From Pseudomonadota bacterium (GTDB lineage Bacteria; Bdellovibrionota; FAC87; UBA2466): a stretch of 53,816 nucleotides of DNA. The stretch is from assembly GCA_009927165.1 (NCBI GenBank), contig RFNO01000084.1:1-53816 (forward strand). Reading direction: 5' to 3'. A model generated the notes under the pieces. It was not told where the DNA came from, ran no database searches, and worked only from the letters and a program-made list of their open reading frames with translations. Shown here in pieces: positions 1 to 9,296 of this stretch. Position 1 is the stretch's first letter. Every line of letters starts with the position of its first letter. Position numbers and translations under genes: made by a program.

Positions 1-513
1 GTCTCCTTCCAACTCGGCTCTCGGTACAAGAGCGGCCACGGAATCGATGACAACCACATCGACTCCACCGCTTCTCACCAAAATTTCTGCAATTTCTAAG
101 GCCTGTTCTCCGGTGTCTGGCTGGGAGATAAGAAGATCGTCAGTATTAACGCCTAGCTTTTTAGCATAAACCACATCTAAAGCGTGTTCGGCATCAATAA
201 AAGCACAAACTCCTCCTTCACGTTGAGCTTGGGCAATCGCTAAGAGGGCAATCGTGGTTTTTCCGGAGGATTCAGGACCGTAGATTTCTGTGACACGTCC
301 CCTCGGCAGTCCCCCGATTCCAGTTACTAAATCGAGACCCAGAACGCCCGTAGATACCACTCCGAGATCCATGGCTAGCTTTCGGCCTTCTCCAAGTTTC
401 ATGATGGAACCCTTGCCGAATTGTTTTTCAATCGACATCAGTGCCATGCTCACTGCTTTCTGTCGATCTAGATTTTCAGGTCTTGCTAGCTTATCTGTTT
501 TGTTGATCTCCAT
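1..513 (-). CDS. recA: Recombinase RecA, 5' part (gene runs off the window)
   Basis: RecA is the ATP-dependent strand-exchange protein of homologous recombination and the SOS co-protease. The 171 codons present include the Walker A motif GPESSGKTT at about residues 79-87, the segment [11 protein letters not shown] and the Walker B strand [19 protein letters not shown], where the window cuts the gene. The ATG at 513 has the Shine-Dalgarno AGGAGA a few bases upstream. It lies 28 bp downstream of pgpA on the same strand, so the two are probably cotranscribed. I saw no SOS operator in the short gap between pgpA and recA. The C-terminal part lies outside the window. Confidence 0.97.
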   Translation of the reverse strand, partial: MEINKTDKLARPENLDRQKAVSMALMSIEKQFGKGSIMKLGEGRKLAMDLGVVSTGVLGLDLVTGIGGLPRGRVTEIYGPESSGKTTIALLAIAQAQREGGVCAFIDAEHALDVVYAKKLGVNTDDLLISQPDTGEQALEIAEILVRSGGVDVVVIDSVAALVPRAELEGD

Positions 514-541
514 GCGTTCTCCTCTGATGGTTAAAAAATTT

Positions 542-1036
542 CTAAATTTGTGCTCTCAATATAAAATGTAAAAGGATGTTGCCGTAAATCCCCGCTATCA
601 CATCATCCATCATCACTCCCCATCCCCCAGCTACTTTGTCATCGAAATACCTCGCTGGAGATGGCTTGACTATGTCGAATAATCGAAAAACCAAAAATCC
701 ACCGATCATCCAATAAGGGGTCACTGGAAGTCCTACCATAGTAATCATCATCCCGACAATTTCATCGATAACAACTTGCGAAGCGTCCTTCTTTTTCATG
801 ATTTGACACATCTCGCCAGCAGCCCAAACCCCCATAACAAGGAGCGCCAAAACTAAAAAAACGAGCGCCCACAAAGGAAGGTCTTTTCCCAGAAAAATAA
901 GACCCACCCCAACGACAGACCCACAAGTTCCTGGCGCCGCAGGAAAAAAACCAGTGAGCCCACCCGAAGCAATCAAAACCGCCGTCATTTTTCGGATTGC
1001 CTGCCCTAACCGAACTTTTGTCTTTTCAGAACCCAT
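542..1036 (-). CDS. pgpA: Phosphatidylglycerophosphatase A
   Basis: PgpA removes the phosphate from phosphatidylglycerophosphate to give phosphatidylglycerol at the inner membrane. The 164-residue protein shows the family signatures PGTCGS near residue 35, DEIVGM near residue 92 and the block [16 protein letters not shown] followed by [13 protein letters not shown], plus several hydrophobic membrane segments. Its length is normal. The gene ends 28 bp before recA. A cinA gene, which separates pgpA from recA in some proteobacteria, is absent here. Confidence 0.95.
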   Translation of the reverse strand: MGSEKTKVRLGQAIRKMTAVLIASGGLTGFFPAAPGTCGSVVGVGLIFLGKDLPLWALVFLVLALLVMGVWAAGEMCQIMKKKDASQVVIDEIVGMMITMVGLPVTPYWMIGGFLVFRLFDIVKPSPARYFDDKVAGGWGVMMDDVIAGIYGNILLHFILRAQI

Positions 1037-1092
1037 TTGCTAAGAGGGTGCTTCCTTGAGGATTGCTTGGCAAGAGGAAGATAGAAGCTTCT

Positions 1093-1779
1093 TTAGAATT
1101 TTTGAGAATGCGTAAAATATTTTTCTTTGACACTTAAGAGTCGGCGATAAGCACCATCATAGATCATGAATCGGTTACCAGCCGAAGTGATATCGGGATT
1201 GAGATCGGGATGAGATTTTTTTGCTAATTCTCGATAGCGCTTCTGAATGGTTCCCCAATCTCGACAACCGTTGAGTCCCAATAAAGCCAAAGCGTTTTCA
1301 ATTTCTTTAGGCAAACCAGATGCCGTGGAATTAGGTACTGGAGCTGGAGAGGGCCGAGAAGGGGCTTGATGAGGTGGTTTGGAGGCAACCGGTTTCTGAG
1401 TTCCCACAAACCAACGCAGAATTAAAATTTCGGCGAGTTCCACAACAGCTACTTTTACAAACCAAATCGCAGCTCCGATAATAACGCCCAGAACACTACT
1501 CGACTCCCAACGGTGAGAAGACTTCAAGCGATCTTCCAAGAAACCTGGTTTCGAATACGTGTAGTAAAAAGCCCAAAACAACAAAAACCCAAAAGGAAAT
1601 CCTACCCCTTGAGGAAGCCGGTCAACTCGGAGCTCCAAAATAAGTTCAAGTATTACAAAGGGAATAAAACTGTAATAGATGCCTTTAAAACTGGAAGGGG
1701 AGACGGAAGCTGCGTTGGACTCTGGGTGAGAGCGCGTTTGATGCAAATACTCTCGGTATTTTTTTGAGTCCATGGCCAT
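1093..1779 (-). CDS. Membrane-anchored J-domain protein
   Basis: A 228-residue protein with hydrophobic segments at about 36-50, 60-75 and 95-122, a Pro-rich linker at about 130-156, and a C-terminal J-domain whose HPD motif sits at residues 190-192 (KKSHPDLNPD). J-domains stimulate the ATPase of an Hsp70 partner. With the J-domain at the C terminus after membrane segments, the protein probably presents it at the inner face of the membrane, but topology is inferred. I chose the ATG at 1779 because a GGAG lies 5 bases upstream; an in-frame GTG at 1794 lacks such a site. It lies upstream of pgpA-recA on the same strand. No specific client can be named. Confidence 0.8.
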   Translation of the reverse strand: MAMDSKKYREYLHQTRSHPESNAASVSPSSFKGIYYSFIPFVILELILELRVDRLPQGVGFPFGFLLFWAFYYTYSKPGFLEDRLKSSHRWESSSVLGVIIGAAIWFVKVAVVELAEILILRWFVGTQKPVASKPPHQAPSRPSPAPVPNSTASGLPKEIENALALLGLNGCRDWGTIQKRYRELAKKSHPDLNPDITSAGNRFMIYDGAYRRLLSVKEKYFTHSQKF

Positions 1780-2033
1780 ATTTTCTCCACTCACTTCTTT
1801 AAGTTAACTGCAAGAAACTCACCATTCATTTTCCGTTGTTTTCGTTCTGCAGACTTGTCGAAACCACGATCATACCCCCAGTCAAGAGCGATAAAAACGC
1901 TTTCATTTCGATGTTTTGGGTGGTCTGTTGTCCATTTTGACAAGCTTGTTTTTTTTAAAATTCTCGTACGTTGGCGAATCTCCAAGTAAAAAGAAGAAAA
2001 AGGCTAGGAACCTGTTTAGAGTTTATACATTCC

Positions 2034-3890
2034 ATGAGTAAAATAAACGACACACTCATGAGCTCTCGATTATCAAAACTCGCTCCTTGGATTTTCCTTT
2101 CAATCGTATTAACGCTCAGTTTCTTTTTAACAGTAGGCTCGTACGAGTCTCGACTCGCCAATAGCATCAGTGATGACCACCCTGCCATTTGGGCCCGATA
2201 TTTCCTGAACCCTGACTTTCGTAAAGCATTGGAGGGAAGTAATTTGGCTAGGGGTTTTATTTTTTCGTCCCTTCCCAATTTAGTCATAGCGACCTCCATC
2301 CTGATCAGCGAAAAACTTCCTGATTTGTTATCTCAGATTCTTATTGGAATTCAGATTATCGGATTGGGATTTGCTCTTTTTTGTTATGTGACCAGCTGGG
2401 AAAAAGAAAAATATCGGGCTCTTTTTATCGCTTTGGGAAGTTTTTTACTCAATCCCTGGGATCGTAATTTATCTTACTACCAAAATTTAATTTTCACTCC
2501 CTATCCAGGACAATTGGTTTTACCTTTTATCGTAGGAGCGGCAGTAGGACTTCTAAAAAACAAAAACAGGATTTTTGTTGTGTGCCTGTCGCTTGCAGGC
2601 TTAATTCATCCATCACTTACTTTACAGTTTCTCACTATTGCTTTTTTCTATTTGCTTCAAAGACTCTCTCTCATTCGCGATTACAAAAAGTTTCACATTC
2701 TCATCCCGCCTTTTATAGCTTCTCTATTTCTCCCATTAACTGTCAACCGATTCACACAAGACCCCCTCTCTCCTCAGGAACTTTTACCCTCTGCTCTATC
2801 TAACGTTCATTTAGTTCCTTGGAATAATATTTCCTTTTGGACCTGGCAGATTCCATCCCTCATTGGCCTTTTACTTTTAGTCGGTATTGCCCTCAAAAAA
2901 GACCCAACGGTAACTAGCACTCAAAAATCCTTTATAAGGGCCAATGTCATGGCTTTTATTCTTTTGGGTTGTGCTCATTGGCTGGGTGTACACTTTAAAA
3001 TTCTTCCTCTAATCCTACTCTGTCCATTCCGAGTGACAGTGCTTACTTCTTTGCTTTTAACTCCGATAGCTTTCAGTTTCTTGGTGAAATCCCTTTCCAG
3101 CGAAGACCGTGCAGTGAGAATTTTCTCAACTTGTCTCTTGTTTCTTTATTGTTTCTCCCAACGTGGTCTTTTCTGGCTTCAGCTTTTGGGCCTTGCTCAC
3201 TCGAAAAGAAAATACTCCGGTTCTTTCTTTCAGCGTTTTTTAATTCTCTGCATGTTTGCTTGGTGGGCGTTTTTCATTCTTGCGGGGGCTCCTTTTCGAC
3301 ACTGGGGTCTCGACAGCTGGGGCTCGGAAATTCGCTATTGGTTAGCTCCGGGCATTAACTTAACTACTACAACCTATTTGATTTGTTTGTTTCTGATTGG
3401 GATTGCTTTTAATCGGAGAAAGAATGAGCCTCTTTTTTTATCTGTTTTCATCATTGTTGGTCTCTGGGGAAACTGGAAGACGGGTCAGGAATCGTTCTAC
3501 GGAAAAAATTGGGCTGTTTGGGAAGTACAAAAATGGGCAAGACGGCAAACACCTGAGGATAGCCAGTTCATTATCACTCAAGGTTCGTGGGAGGGAATAT
3601 CAAGACGCAAGGGAATTTTAATCAATAAGCGTCCTACGGGTACAGTGCTCCCGTACTTTAAATTTAGAGACCTAGTGGAGGAACAAAAACCACTGATGAA
3701 ATTTTTTGATGATCATCAAGTATCAGAAATAAAATTCCTCGATCAGAATGCTCTGAAGGAGTTGGGCCGGTTAGTCAAAGCAGATTTCCTAGTATTTGAG
3801 AAAACTACCACTGATTTGCCATTAAATCTTTGTTATGAGAACTCGGTCTTTCAAGTTTACAGCTTAGGAGCTCGCTCATGTCCTTCATAA
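2034..3890 (+). CDS. Polytopic inner-membrane protein of unknown function
   Basis: A protein of about 618 residues with roughly ten or more hydrophobic segments through residue ~485 and a soluble C-terminal region of about 130 residues rich in charged residues. The overall plan (many membrane helices, a large first loop containing an aspartate-histidine stretch DDHPAIW, and a C-terminal soluble tail) resembles GT-C or YfhO-like membrane glycosyltransferase relatives, but I see no diagnostic motif and do not assign activity. An in-frame TTG at 1971 would add 21 charged residues. I prefer the ATG at 2034, though neither has a clear Shine-Dalgarno. The gene converges on the next one with only one base between the stops. 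Confidence 0.7.
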   Translation: MSKINDTLMSSRLSKLAPWIFLSIVLTLSFFLTVGSYESRLANSISDDHPAIWARYFLNPDFRKALEGSNLARGFIFSSLPNLVIATSILISEKLPDLLSQILIGIQIIGLGFALFCYVTSWEKEKYRALFIALGSFLLNPWDRNLSYYQNLIFTPYPGQLVLPFIVGAAVGLLKNKNRIFVVCLSLAGLIHPSLTLQFLTIAFFYLLQRLSLIRDYKKFHILIPPFIASLFLPLTVNRFTQDPLSPQELLPSALSNVHLVPWNNISFWTWQIPSLIGLLLLVGIALKKDPTVTSTQKSFIRANVMAFILLGCAHWLGVHFKILPLILLCPFRVTVLTSLLLTPIAFSFLVKSLSSEDRAVRIFSTCLLFLYCFSQRGLFWLQLLGLAHSKRKYSGSFFQRFLILCMFAWWAFFILAGAPFRHWGLDSWGSEIRYWLAPGINLTTTTYLICLFLIGIAFNRRKNEPLFLSVFIIVGLWGNWKTGQESFYGKNWAVWEVQKWARRQTPEDSQFIITQGSWEGISRRKGILINKRPTGTVLPYFKFRDLVEEQKPLMKFFDDHQVSEIKFLDQNALKELGRLVKADFLVFEKTTTDLPLNLCYENSVFQVYSLGARSCPS

Positions 3891-3891
3891 T

Positions 3892-5442
3892 TTAGAAATA
3901 GTAAGAAACTCCCACCTGCAATATCTTAGAACTCTGTGTGGCCTGTGCAATTGGATCGGGTCTGTCGGAATCCCCTGCAAATTCAGCACTTGCATTTCTA
4001 AAAATCAATCGACCTTCCAAATCCAAAGAATCGCTCAGCGAGTAAGTTCCTTTCAAAGCAAAATCCCAAGCGTTAATGTTTGAGGTTTCAGTTCCCGACT
4101 TGGAAGGCGTCTCAGCCATTGACGGAAAAATCAGAGTATTGATTTCGCCTGTCAAATTCCATTGGTCATCAAAGGGAACTTTGATCCCTCCAGTCAATAG
4201 CATGCCCCCGTAAACAACGCTGGTAAATAAAACTGGTTGCGTTGTTCCTAAGCTATAACCAAATTTACCGTAACCCAACTTTGCATAAATCACTGGTCCT
4301 CTCTCTGGAGCAAGAATGTTCATCCGATATCCAAATTGAAGACGAAAAGTCGAAAGACTGGAACTTTGGGCATCATTCGGTTGCGCGGCAGTATTAGGAA
4401 ATTGTGCCGCTGAAAAACCCAGAGTCGTATCCATATACCAACGACTCGTAAACCACAATTCTCCCTCTAATTGCGCTCCTGGAAAAAATACATTTGAGTA
4501 AAATTGGTTACCATCGGTAGCCCGATTTCTGAACTCTACAAGATCCGTTCCCAAATTGACCGCGAGTCGCCCAACTTCACCTTTGCTGACTTCAAAATCA
4601 GAAACCAGTTCAGAAGCTGGCTCCCTATTGGCATCGGTAACTTCTTTCATCAATTCCGGCAGGTCATTGGATACCAATTTCTGCGACAGCCGAATTTTGT
4701 TTCCACTCAAGACTTCTAATGGTTTTTTTTCCACAAGAATTTTTGCAAAGGAAATGTTTTCCTCGGCTTTTTCGATCATCACTACTCCCGTTTCATCGTA
4801 AGCAAGTTTGTCACCTTGTTTTTCCAATGTAAATGTTGGTAACCGCATTCCCGGAGCATAGGTTCCTGATCCGCCATCCAAAATAACTAAGTAACCGTCT
4901 CTTTTTAAAACAGTTCCATCAAAAGGGATGTGTTTGGTCAGTTCAGAAAACGCCTGGGCGGTTGCCTGAGTGAAGCTTTCCATAGAGAACGGAGGATTAA
5001 TCTTTTTTACACTTTGGGCAGTTACTTCACCAGGTTCTGCGTTTACTAAAGTCAAAGTTAAATCAAAGGACTCATCTTTTTTTTCTAGCTCGGCCAGAAC
5101 TGCTGCATCTACTCCATCTTTTTTTAGTGATTGAAGCGTGGGTCTAAAAAGTTCAAACCGTTCAGTTAACCCCCGAGCGACTTGCGGTCCAAATATGGAT
5201 TCAATACTTTTCTGAAAACTCGACGAGGCATTTTCTTGATATTCAAAGCGGGTTTGTTTCTGGACTTGAGTCAAAAGCTCTGCCTGAACTTGAGCTGCAT
5301 GGATTTTTTCGGGGGAATTGCTGACAACAGCAACTACCATGTTTCGAAAGCCATAGGAGCGATCTAATCGAGGAGAAGCATCCGAGTGGCAAGATAAAAT
5401 CAGTACAATCACCAAAGTAGAAATTACTTTTTTTAGTTGCAT
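3892..5442 (-). CDS. Exported protein with C-terminal outer-membrane beta-barrel
   Basis: A 516-residue protein with an N-terminal export signal of about 23 residues. The sequence ILSC at residues 15-18 could be a lipobox, while SDASP just after it could be a signal peptidase I site, so the sorting is ambiguous. Residues ~25-280 look like a soluble periplasmic domain with alternating alpha/beta character. Residues ~300-516 have alternating polar and hydrophobic strands and end in QVGVSYYF, the aromatic C-terminal signature of proteins inserted by the BAM machinery. No enzyme motif is visible. It stands alone, with a candidate promoter at 5490-5518. Confidence 0.7.
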   Translation of the reverse strand: MQLKKVISTLVIVLILSCHSDASPRLDRSYGFRNMVVAVVSNSPEKIHAAQVQAELLTQVQKQTRFEYQENASSSFQKSIESIFGPQVARGLTERFELFRPTLQSLKKDGVDAAVLAELEKKDESFDLTLTLVNAEPGEVTAQSVKKINPPFSMESFTQATAQAFSELTKHIPFDGTVLKRDGYLVILDGGSGTYAPGMRLPTFTLEKQGDKLAYDETGVVMIEKAEENISFAKILVEKKPLEVLSGNKIRLSQKLVSNDLPELMKEVTDANREPASELVSDFEVSKGEVGRLAVNLGTDLVEFRNRATDGNQFYSNVFFPGAQLEGELWFTSRWYMDTTLGFSAAQFPNTAAQPNDAQSSSLSTFRLQFGYRMNILAPERGPVIYAKLGYGKFGYSLGTTQPVLFTSVVYGGMLLTGGIKVPFDDQWNLTGEINTLIFPSMAETPSKSGTETSNINAWDFALKGTYSLSDSLDLEGRLIFRNASAEFAGDSDRPDPIAQATQSSKILQVGVSYYF

Positions 5443-5489
5443 GGGCGCCTAGCTTTTAAAGTTAAAATGAGGAAGAGAAGCCTACTTAT

Positions 5490-5518
5490 ATTGTAAGCCT
5501 GATTCCCGGTGGGAGCAA
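5490..5518 (-). promoter_or_regulatory. Candidate sigma-70-type promoter for the barrel-protein gene
   Basis: Reading the minus strand, TTGCTC and TACAAT are separated by 17 bases. The -10 matches the consensus at five of six positions; the -35 matches only its first three. It lies about 50 bases upstream of the start at 5442. Confidence 0.4.
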
Positions 5519-5629
5519 AGGGACAAGACACCCCAAACAGCTTGAGGCTTTTAACGGCTTTGTTCAATTTTATGCAGAAGACGTGCCAAGCTGATTGCTG
5601 GTCAAGTTTCCTTCTGTTATTTTTATACA

Positions 5630-6592
5630 GTGATACTCTCCAAGCAATTCGTTTTAACGCTCTGTTTATTTTGGGCCGTGTTGCTGTGGATTTGGCCAAG
5701 CTCGAGTGACCGGCAAAACAAATCCGAAGCATTCCCTCTCGAGCAAAAATCGGGCGAAGGATTGTACAAATCGGTTTCGACCAAAGCTAATTTTGGTCTT
5801 ATGGGAGTGCGTTACTACGAATCTTCTCAAGGGCGGAAACACTGGCACATCGAGTCGCGCTACGCCGAACTGCATCGGAAGGAAAATTATGCATTTCTTA
5901 CCGACGTAGTGGCTGAGTTTTTTGCAAAAAACACCGGAAACGTTGTCAGTACTCATAGTGATTACGGCCGGTCCTGGAATGACAAGAATTTGATTGAGCT
6001 AGAAGGCCACGTCACCATTCAATCAAAAAAGGGCTACCTTTTTGAAATGGATAGAATGAATTATCACAGTGCAAAACACGAATTTACTTCGGAAGAATTC
6101 GTTCGTATGAAAGGGCCAAATGTCGAACACCCCACCATGTTTTTAACAGGAGTCGGGTTGCACGCGGATATCGATCGAGAACAATTTCTTTTAAAAAGCA
6201 AAGTGGTTTCGGAAAGACGCTTAAAAAACTCTGGCTCATTAAAAATTCAATCAGATTCCGGCCAGTTTTTTACGGATGAATCACGCTCGGTTTTTACTGG
6301 AAAAGTTAAAGCAAAAATGCCTTCTACGGTAATTGACTGTGATGTGTTTGAGCTGACCATGGACAATGATGAGGAGATGGTGGTCGCCATGGGAAATGTT
6401 ATTCTCAAGAATAGGGACCGAGTAGCTAAAGCAGAAAGTGCTCTGATTGAACTCAATGGAACCGAAATTGTCTTAGAAGGAAAAGCCCAAATCGATTCTC
6501 GCGATAATCGGATTGAGGGCAGACGAATACACATTTACACAGACGATGATCGAGTCGATGTCGAAGAGGCTTCGGGGAGTATGCAAAAGTGA
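5630..6592 (+). CDS. lptC: LptC-LptA-like fusion, LPS export periplasmic protein
   Basis: A 320-residue protein with one N-terminal membrane segment (about residues 6-23), as in LptC, followed by two tandem beta-jellyroll-like regions. Residues ~50-190 fit LptC (GVRYYESSQGRKHWHIES, then a repeated strand pattern). Residues ~200-315 fit the OstA/LptA type (VFTGKVKAKMPS, AMGNVILKNRDRVAKAES, EGRRIHIYTDDDRVDVEE). LptC is usually about 190 residues, so this chain carries an extra LptA-like module. The LPS bridge would then run from the inner membrane through one polypeptide; this is inference. The start is GTG at 5630 with no obvious Shine-Dalgarno, and the next in-frame Met is about 57 codons on. 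It overlaps lptB by 4 bases. Confidence 0.8.
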   Translation: MILSKQFVLTLCLFWAVLLWIWPSSSDRQNKSEAFPLEQKSGEGLYKSVSTKANFGLMGVRYYESSQGRKHWHIESRYAELHRKENYAFLTDVVAEFFAKNTGNVVSTHSDYGRSWNDKNLIELEGHVTIQSKKGYLFEMDRMNYHSAKHEFTSEEFVRMKGPNVEHPTMFLTGVGLHADIDREQFLLKSKVVSERRLKNSGSLKIQSDSGQFFTDESRSVFTGKVKAKMPSTVIDCDVFELTMDNDEEMVVAMGNVILKNRDRVAKAESALIELNGTEIVLEGKAQIDSRDNRIEGRRIHIYTDDDRVDVEEASGSMQK

Positions 6593-7308
6593 AATTAGAA
6601 GTAAAAAACCTGTCGAAAAGCTTTAATAAACGAAAAGTGGTTAATTCCGTTTCGTTTACCCTTGAAAGCGGTCGTGTCGTGGGTTTGTTAGGCCCCAATG
6701 GCGCCGGAAAAACGACCACTTTTTATATGGTCGTAGGTTTGGTTAAGCCTGATTCAGGTAACGTCGTTCTTAATGGAGTGGAATTGGTTGGAGAACCCAT
6801 TTTTGAAAGGGCTAGGCAGGGTTTAGGCTATTTGCCGCAGGAAGCCACCGTGTTCAGGAAGCTTAGCGTCGAAGAAAATCTCTACATAGTTTTGGAGAAC
6901 TTGAAAATTAGCCGAAAAGAAAAAAGAGAGCGGGCTGAAAAGGCGCTAAGTGAACTGGGCATCTCAAGACTGGCAAAAAACAAAGCGCTTAATCTGTCAG
7001 GCGGGGAAAGACGTCGGCTGGAAATTGCTCGCGCGTTGATCCTTGAACCCAAATTTTTATTATTGGACGAGCCGTATGCGGGAATCGATCCTCTCGCCGT
7101 CATCGAAATCCAAGGCATTATCAAAGGACTTCGAGAACGAGGCATCGGGGTGATTATCACGGATCACAACGTACGTGAAACTTTAACGAGTTGTGATGAA
7201 GCGTACTTGATCAAAGATGGACAGATTTGGGTCCATGGAAGCCCTGAGGAAATCGTAGCGAATGAGTCAGCTAGGAAGTTTTACTTAGGGGAAAATTTTA
7301 AACTTTAA
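6589..7308 (+). CDS. lptB: LPS export ABC transporter ATP-binding protein LptB
   Basis: LptB is the cytoplasmic ATPase that powers extraction of LPS from the inner membrane with LptF and LptG. The 239 residues contain Walker A GPNGAGKTT at about 35-43, a Q-loop region, the signature LSGGERRRLEIARAL, Walker B FLLLDEPYAGIDP, and the DHNVRETL switch segment typical of LptB. The GTG start overlaps the stop of the preceding LptC/LptA-like gene by 4 bases, so translation is likely coupled. LptF and LptG are not in this window. Confidence 0.96.
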   Translation: MKLEVKNLSKSFNKRKVVNSVSFTLESGRVVGLLGPNGAGKTTTFYMVVGLVKPDSGNVVLNGVELVGEPIFERARQGLGYLPQEATVFRKLSVEENLYIVLENLKISRKEKRERAEKALSELGISRLAKNKALNLSGGERRRLEIARALILEPKFLLLDEPYAGIDPLAVIEIQGIIKGLRERGIGVIITDHNVRETLTSCDEAYLIKDGQIWVHGSPEEIVANESARKFYLGENFKL

Positions 7309-7320
7309 GAGAGTGTGATC

Positions 7321-8745
7321 ATGGCAATCGGAATGAAACAATCGATCCAACTGGGCCAATCGCTAGTAATGACACCACAGTTACAGCAAGCGATTAAACT
7401 CTTGCAGCTTTCCAGAATGGAGTTGGAGAACCTGATTAATACAGAACTTGTCGACAATCCCACATTAGACGAATCTTCCGAATCGGAAAGCACGACTCAA
7501 TCGATTAATGAAATAGAAGCTTCGGAAGCTCCAAAAGTAGATGAAAATCCACAGGCTTCAGAGGACTTTAACTGGGAAAACTATTTAGAAAATGTCCGCT
7601 CTACTCCCAATCTGCCTGTTTATCGAGGGGGAGAAGATGAGCTTCCGAGCTATGAAAACACACTCACGCAGCCTGCACACTTAACTGATCATTTGTTGTG
7701 GCAGCTGCAATTAGGCGGTCTTACGGACAAAGAACGGCAAATTGGGGAAGTAATCATTGGGAATATCAATGAGGATGGGTATCTTCAGGTTTCGGTCGAA
7801 GAAATCGCCCAGAAAGAAAACTTCGATCCTCATGAGGTTGAGGCGGTTCTTTATACGATTCAGAATTACGATCCCATTGGTGTCGCTTCTCGAGATTTGA
7901 AAGAATGCCTTCTCGTTCAAATTTATGACATGAAGCGGGAAGATGAGATGCTGGAAAGAATCGTGGAAAATCACCTTCCCGATTTAGAAAAAAAGAACTA
8001 CCAAGCTATTTCCAAAGCCTTGGGACTCTCCATGGAAGAGATCATCAAACGGATAAAAGTAATTGAAGAGTTAGAACCCAAACCCGGAAGAGCTTTTGGT
8101 GGAGCTCCGGCTCATTACATTATTCCGGACATTTACATCGTTAAACGGGGCGATGAATACGTAGTGATGCTAAACGAAGATGGACTTCCGAAGCTAAAAA
8201 TTTCTGCTTTCTATAAAAACCTTCTGGAAAAAGGTGAGTTTTCCCAAGCACAAACGAAAGATTATGTTCAAGGTAAGCTTCGTTCGGCGGTTTGGCTGAT
8301 TCGCAGCATCCACCAACGACAACGCACGATTTTTAAAGTCACAGAAAGCATTGTGCGTCAGCAGCGTGAGTTTTTTGATAAAGGGATTGCTTTTCTAAAA
8401 CCCATGGTGCTTCGCGATGTAGCCAACGATATCGGCATGCACGAGTCCACCATTAGCCGAGTCACCACCAATAAATACGTTCATACTCCTCGCGGTATTT
8501 TTGAATTGAAGTTCTTCTTTAATAGCGGAATTAGCAAAGTCAGTGGTGGAGATGTAGCCTCAGAAAGTGTGAAGGAAAAAGTGAAAGCGATTGTCGCACA
8601 GGAACCACCAAAAAATCCTTACAGCGATCAAAAAATTGTGGAATTACTCTTGAAAGAAAATATTAATATCGCTCGGCGAACAGTAGCTAAGTATCGAGAA
8701 ATAATGGGTATTTTGCCTTCCTCCAAGCGCAAAAAAGTGTTCTAA
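7321..8745 (+). CDS. rpoN: RNA polymerase sigma-54 factor RpoN
   Basis: Sigma-54 directs RNA polymerase to -24/-12 promoters that need AAA+ activators. The 474-residue protein has the Gln/Leu-rich N-terminal region I (MKQSIQLGQSLVMTPQLQQ), an acidic linker, the core-binding region, a helix-turn-helix region around STISRVTTNKYVHTPRG, and the C-terminal RpoN box ARRTVAKYREIMGI. I use the ATG at 7321, preceded by AAGAGAG at 7 bases; the in-frame GTG at 7315 is too close to that site. The order lptB-rpoN-hpf is widely conserved in proteobacteria. Confidence 0.97.
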   Translation: MAIGMKQSIQLGQSLVMTPQLQQAIKLLQLSRMELENLINTELVDNPTLDESSESESTTQSINEIEASEAPKVDENPQASEDFNWENYLENVRSTPNLPVYRGGEDELPSYENTLTQPAHLTDHLLWQLQLGGLTDKERQIGEVIIGNINEDGYLQVSVEEIAQKENFDPHEVEAVLYTIQNYDPIGVASRDLKECLLVQIYDMKREDEMLERIVENHLPDLEKKNYQAISKALGLSMEEIIKRIKVIEELEPKPGRAFGGAPAHYIIPDIYIVKRGDEYVVMLNEDGLPKLKISAFYKNLLEKGEFSQAQTKDYVQGKLRSAVWLIRSIHQRQRTIFKVTESIVRQQREFFDKGIAFLKPMVLRDVANDIGMHESTISRVTTNKYVHTPRGIFELKFFFNSGISKVSGGDVASESVKEKVKAIVAQEPPKNPYSDQKIVELLLKENINIARRTVAKYREIMGILPSSKRKKVF

Positions 8746-8828
8746 GAAGCATAATGTTCTTCTAAAGAATTACGTCCTATCAGCCGTTTTCAGAGATACA
8801 CATCGCAATTGTTCTTAAAGGAGAACCC

Positions 8829-9206
8829 ATGGGACTGCACATTACTTTCAAAAACATTGAATCCACCGATGCCATCAAGAACTATCTGGAAAAAAAGGTA
8901 GGTAAGTTTCAAAAATACATCACCTACCCCATGGAAATTCATGCCATGTTGAGCGTTAGCCGAGGAGAGCAAGTCGTTGAGCTCACTTGTCACGCCGAAT
9001 ATCACGATATGGTAGCCACCGCAAAAAGCGATGATCTCTACGCCTCCATTGATCAAGCTGTTGTGAAAATCGAAACTCAGATGAAAAAGGAACGAGAAAA
9101 GAAAAAAGGTCACAACGCAGGCCACAAAGTTTCCCGTCGCGGAAGTAAATTAGCTACTGATGTCGCTCCAGATCTTCCTCATCAAGGCAAAGCCCGATCT
9201 CGATAA
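8829..9206 (+). CDS. hpf: Ribosome hibernation promoting factor, short form
   Basis: A 125-residue HPF/YfiA-family protein that binds the decoding region of the 30S subunit and inactivates ribosomes in stationary phase. It begins MGLHITFKNIESTDAIKNYL and carries the typical strand-helix pattern followed by a basic stretch (QMKKEREKKKGHNAGHK). It lacks the extra C-terminal dimerisation domain of long HPF. The ATG has a strong AAGGAG site. It follows rpoN by 83 bases. Confidence 0.93.
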   Translation: MGLHITFKNIESTDAIKNYLEKKVGKFQKYITYPMEIHAMLSVSRGEQVVELTCHAEYHDMVATAKSDDLYASIDQAVVKIETQMKKEREKKKGHNAGHKVSRRGSKLATDVAPDLPHQGKARSR

Positions 9207-9296
9207 TTTGATTGCGCCCTGCTCCACGCAACTTTCTAACGCGCGTAATTTTTTTTGACGCGTTCCTCTTGCTCTTTGTTAACAATCTGTCACACT

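Noticed and set aside
1791-1985. 64-residue open frame upstream of the J-domain gene (minus strand)
   Set aside because: It starts with TTG, has no Shine-Dalgarno and no recognisable composition or family; probably chance.
1955-2299. 114-residue minus-strand frame
   Set aside because: It lies across the 5' part of the polytopic membrane gene; a shadow.
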